From NCBI RefSeq assembly GCF_001623565.1, contig NZ_CP015196.1, positions 1,385,501 to 1,449,500 of the forward strand: 64,000 nt of DNA. Reading direction: 5' to 3'. The translations under genes were made by a program, and so were the position numbers. Positions 63,983 through 64,000 of the stretch are shown here, in pieces. Under the pieces are notes generated by a model, which saw only the letters and a list, made by a program, of their open reading frames with translations, was not told the origin of the DNA and searched no databases. The stretch is from Streptococcus marmotae (GTDB taxonomy: Bacteria; Bacillota; Bacilli; Lactobacillales; Streptococcaceae). Each line of letters opens with the position of its first letter. Within the stretch, counting starts at the first letter, position 1.

Positions 63983-64000
63983 TCAAGTATAGAAACGATT

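Overview
The window looks like low-GC Firmicute DNA from the genus Streptococcus, most likely the S. suis group. The evidence is the gene content and order: polA, vicR-vicK-vicX, pbp2B-recR-ddl-murF, a divergent pepQ/ccpA pair followed by two glycolipid glycosyltransferases, thrS behind a T-box, a YSIRK/LPXTG surface adhesin of the antigen I/II type, and many small dispersed intergenic repeats. Species is inferred from memory of gene order, not from a search.

Layout. 0-1.6 kb: the end of a membrane protein overlapping a small secreted two-cysteine protein (bacteriocin-like appearance), then a repeat-filled gap. 1.6-7.1 kb: polA, a dCMP deaminase, and an ABC-2 exporter whose permease is frameshifted. 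7.7-11.5 kb: an antigen I/II-like adhesin whose apparent promoter holds an 11-G tract. 11.7-16.2 kb: an M42 peptidase, an orphan DUF4268 protein, a DUF975 membrane protein and tgt. 16.6-23.1 kb: redox and stress genes under Rrf2- and MarR-type regulators, with clear inverted-repeat operators and one VOC gene broken by a stop codon. 23.6-28.7 kb: pepQ, a frameshifted ccpA, and two lipid glycosyltransferases. 29.1-33.4 kb: T-box, a DUF1349 gene, thrS, and a DUF3114-like gene. 33.6-35.6 kb: an alcohol dehydrogenase, tRNA-Thr(CGT) and small remnants. 35.9-51.0 kb: a one-direction accessory block. 51.6-52.9 kb: a divergent HXXEE/TetR pair. 53.1-64 kb: the vic two-component locus, an ABC-F protein behind a probable attenuator, and cell-wall and recombination core genes.

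The most interesting region is 35.9-51.0 kb. Its first half is a compound type III restriction-modification locus: an SNF2-type helicase with a non-helicase N-terminal region, a DUF4391 protein, a type III methyltransferase (Mod), a small AT-rich membrane protein, a DUF6261-like protein and a type III Res subunit. The mod gene has a 9-G tract ten codons from its start. In this sequence it is out of frame (phase OFF); 7 or 10 Gs would restore a protein of about 653 residues. The Mod target-recognition region is strikingly AT-rich compared with its flanks, which suggests specificity exchange. Directly downstream, in the same direction, come an unknown 565-residue protein, a serine-rich membrane-anchored protein, an XpaC-like membrane protein and a TelA-family protein. 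By eye, the 565-residue protein and the XpaC-like protein share a C-terminal domain of about 105 residues.

Three genes (ABC-2 permease, VOC protein, ccpA) carry single disrupting changes. They are either true pseudogenes or sequence errors. Intergenic DNA is rich in at least four repeat families, some nested in one another, and many of them double as hairpin terminators.
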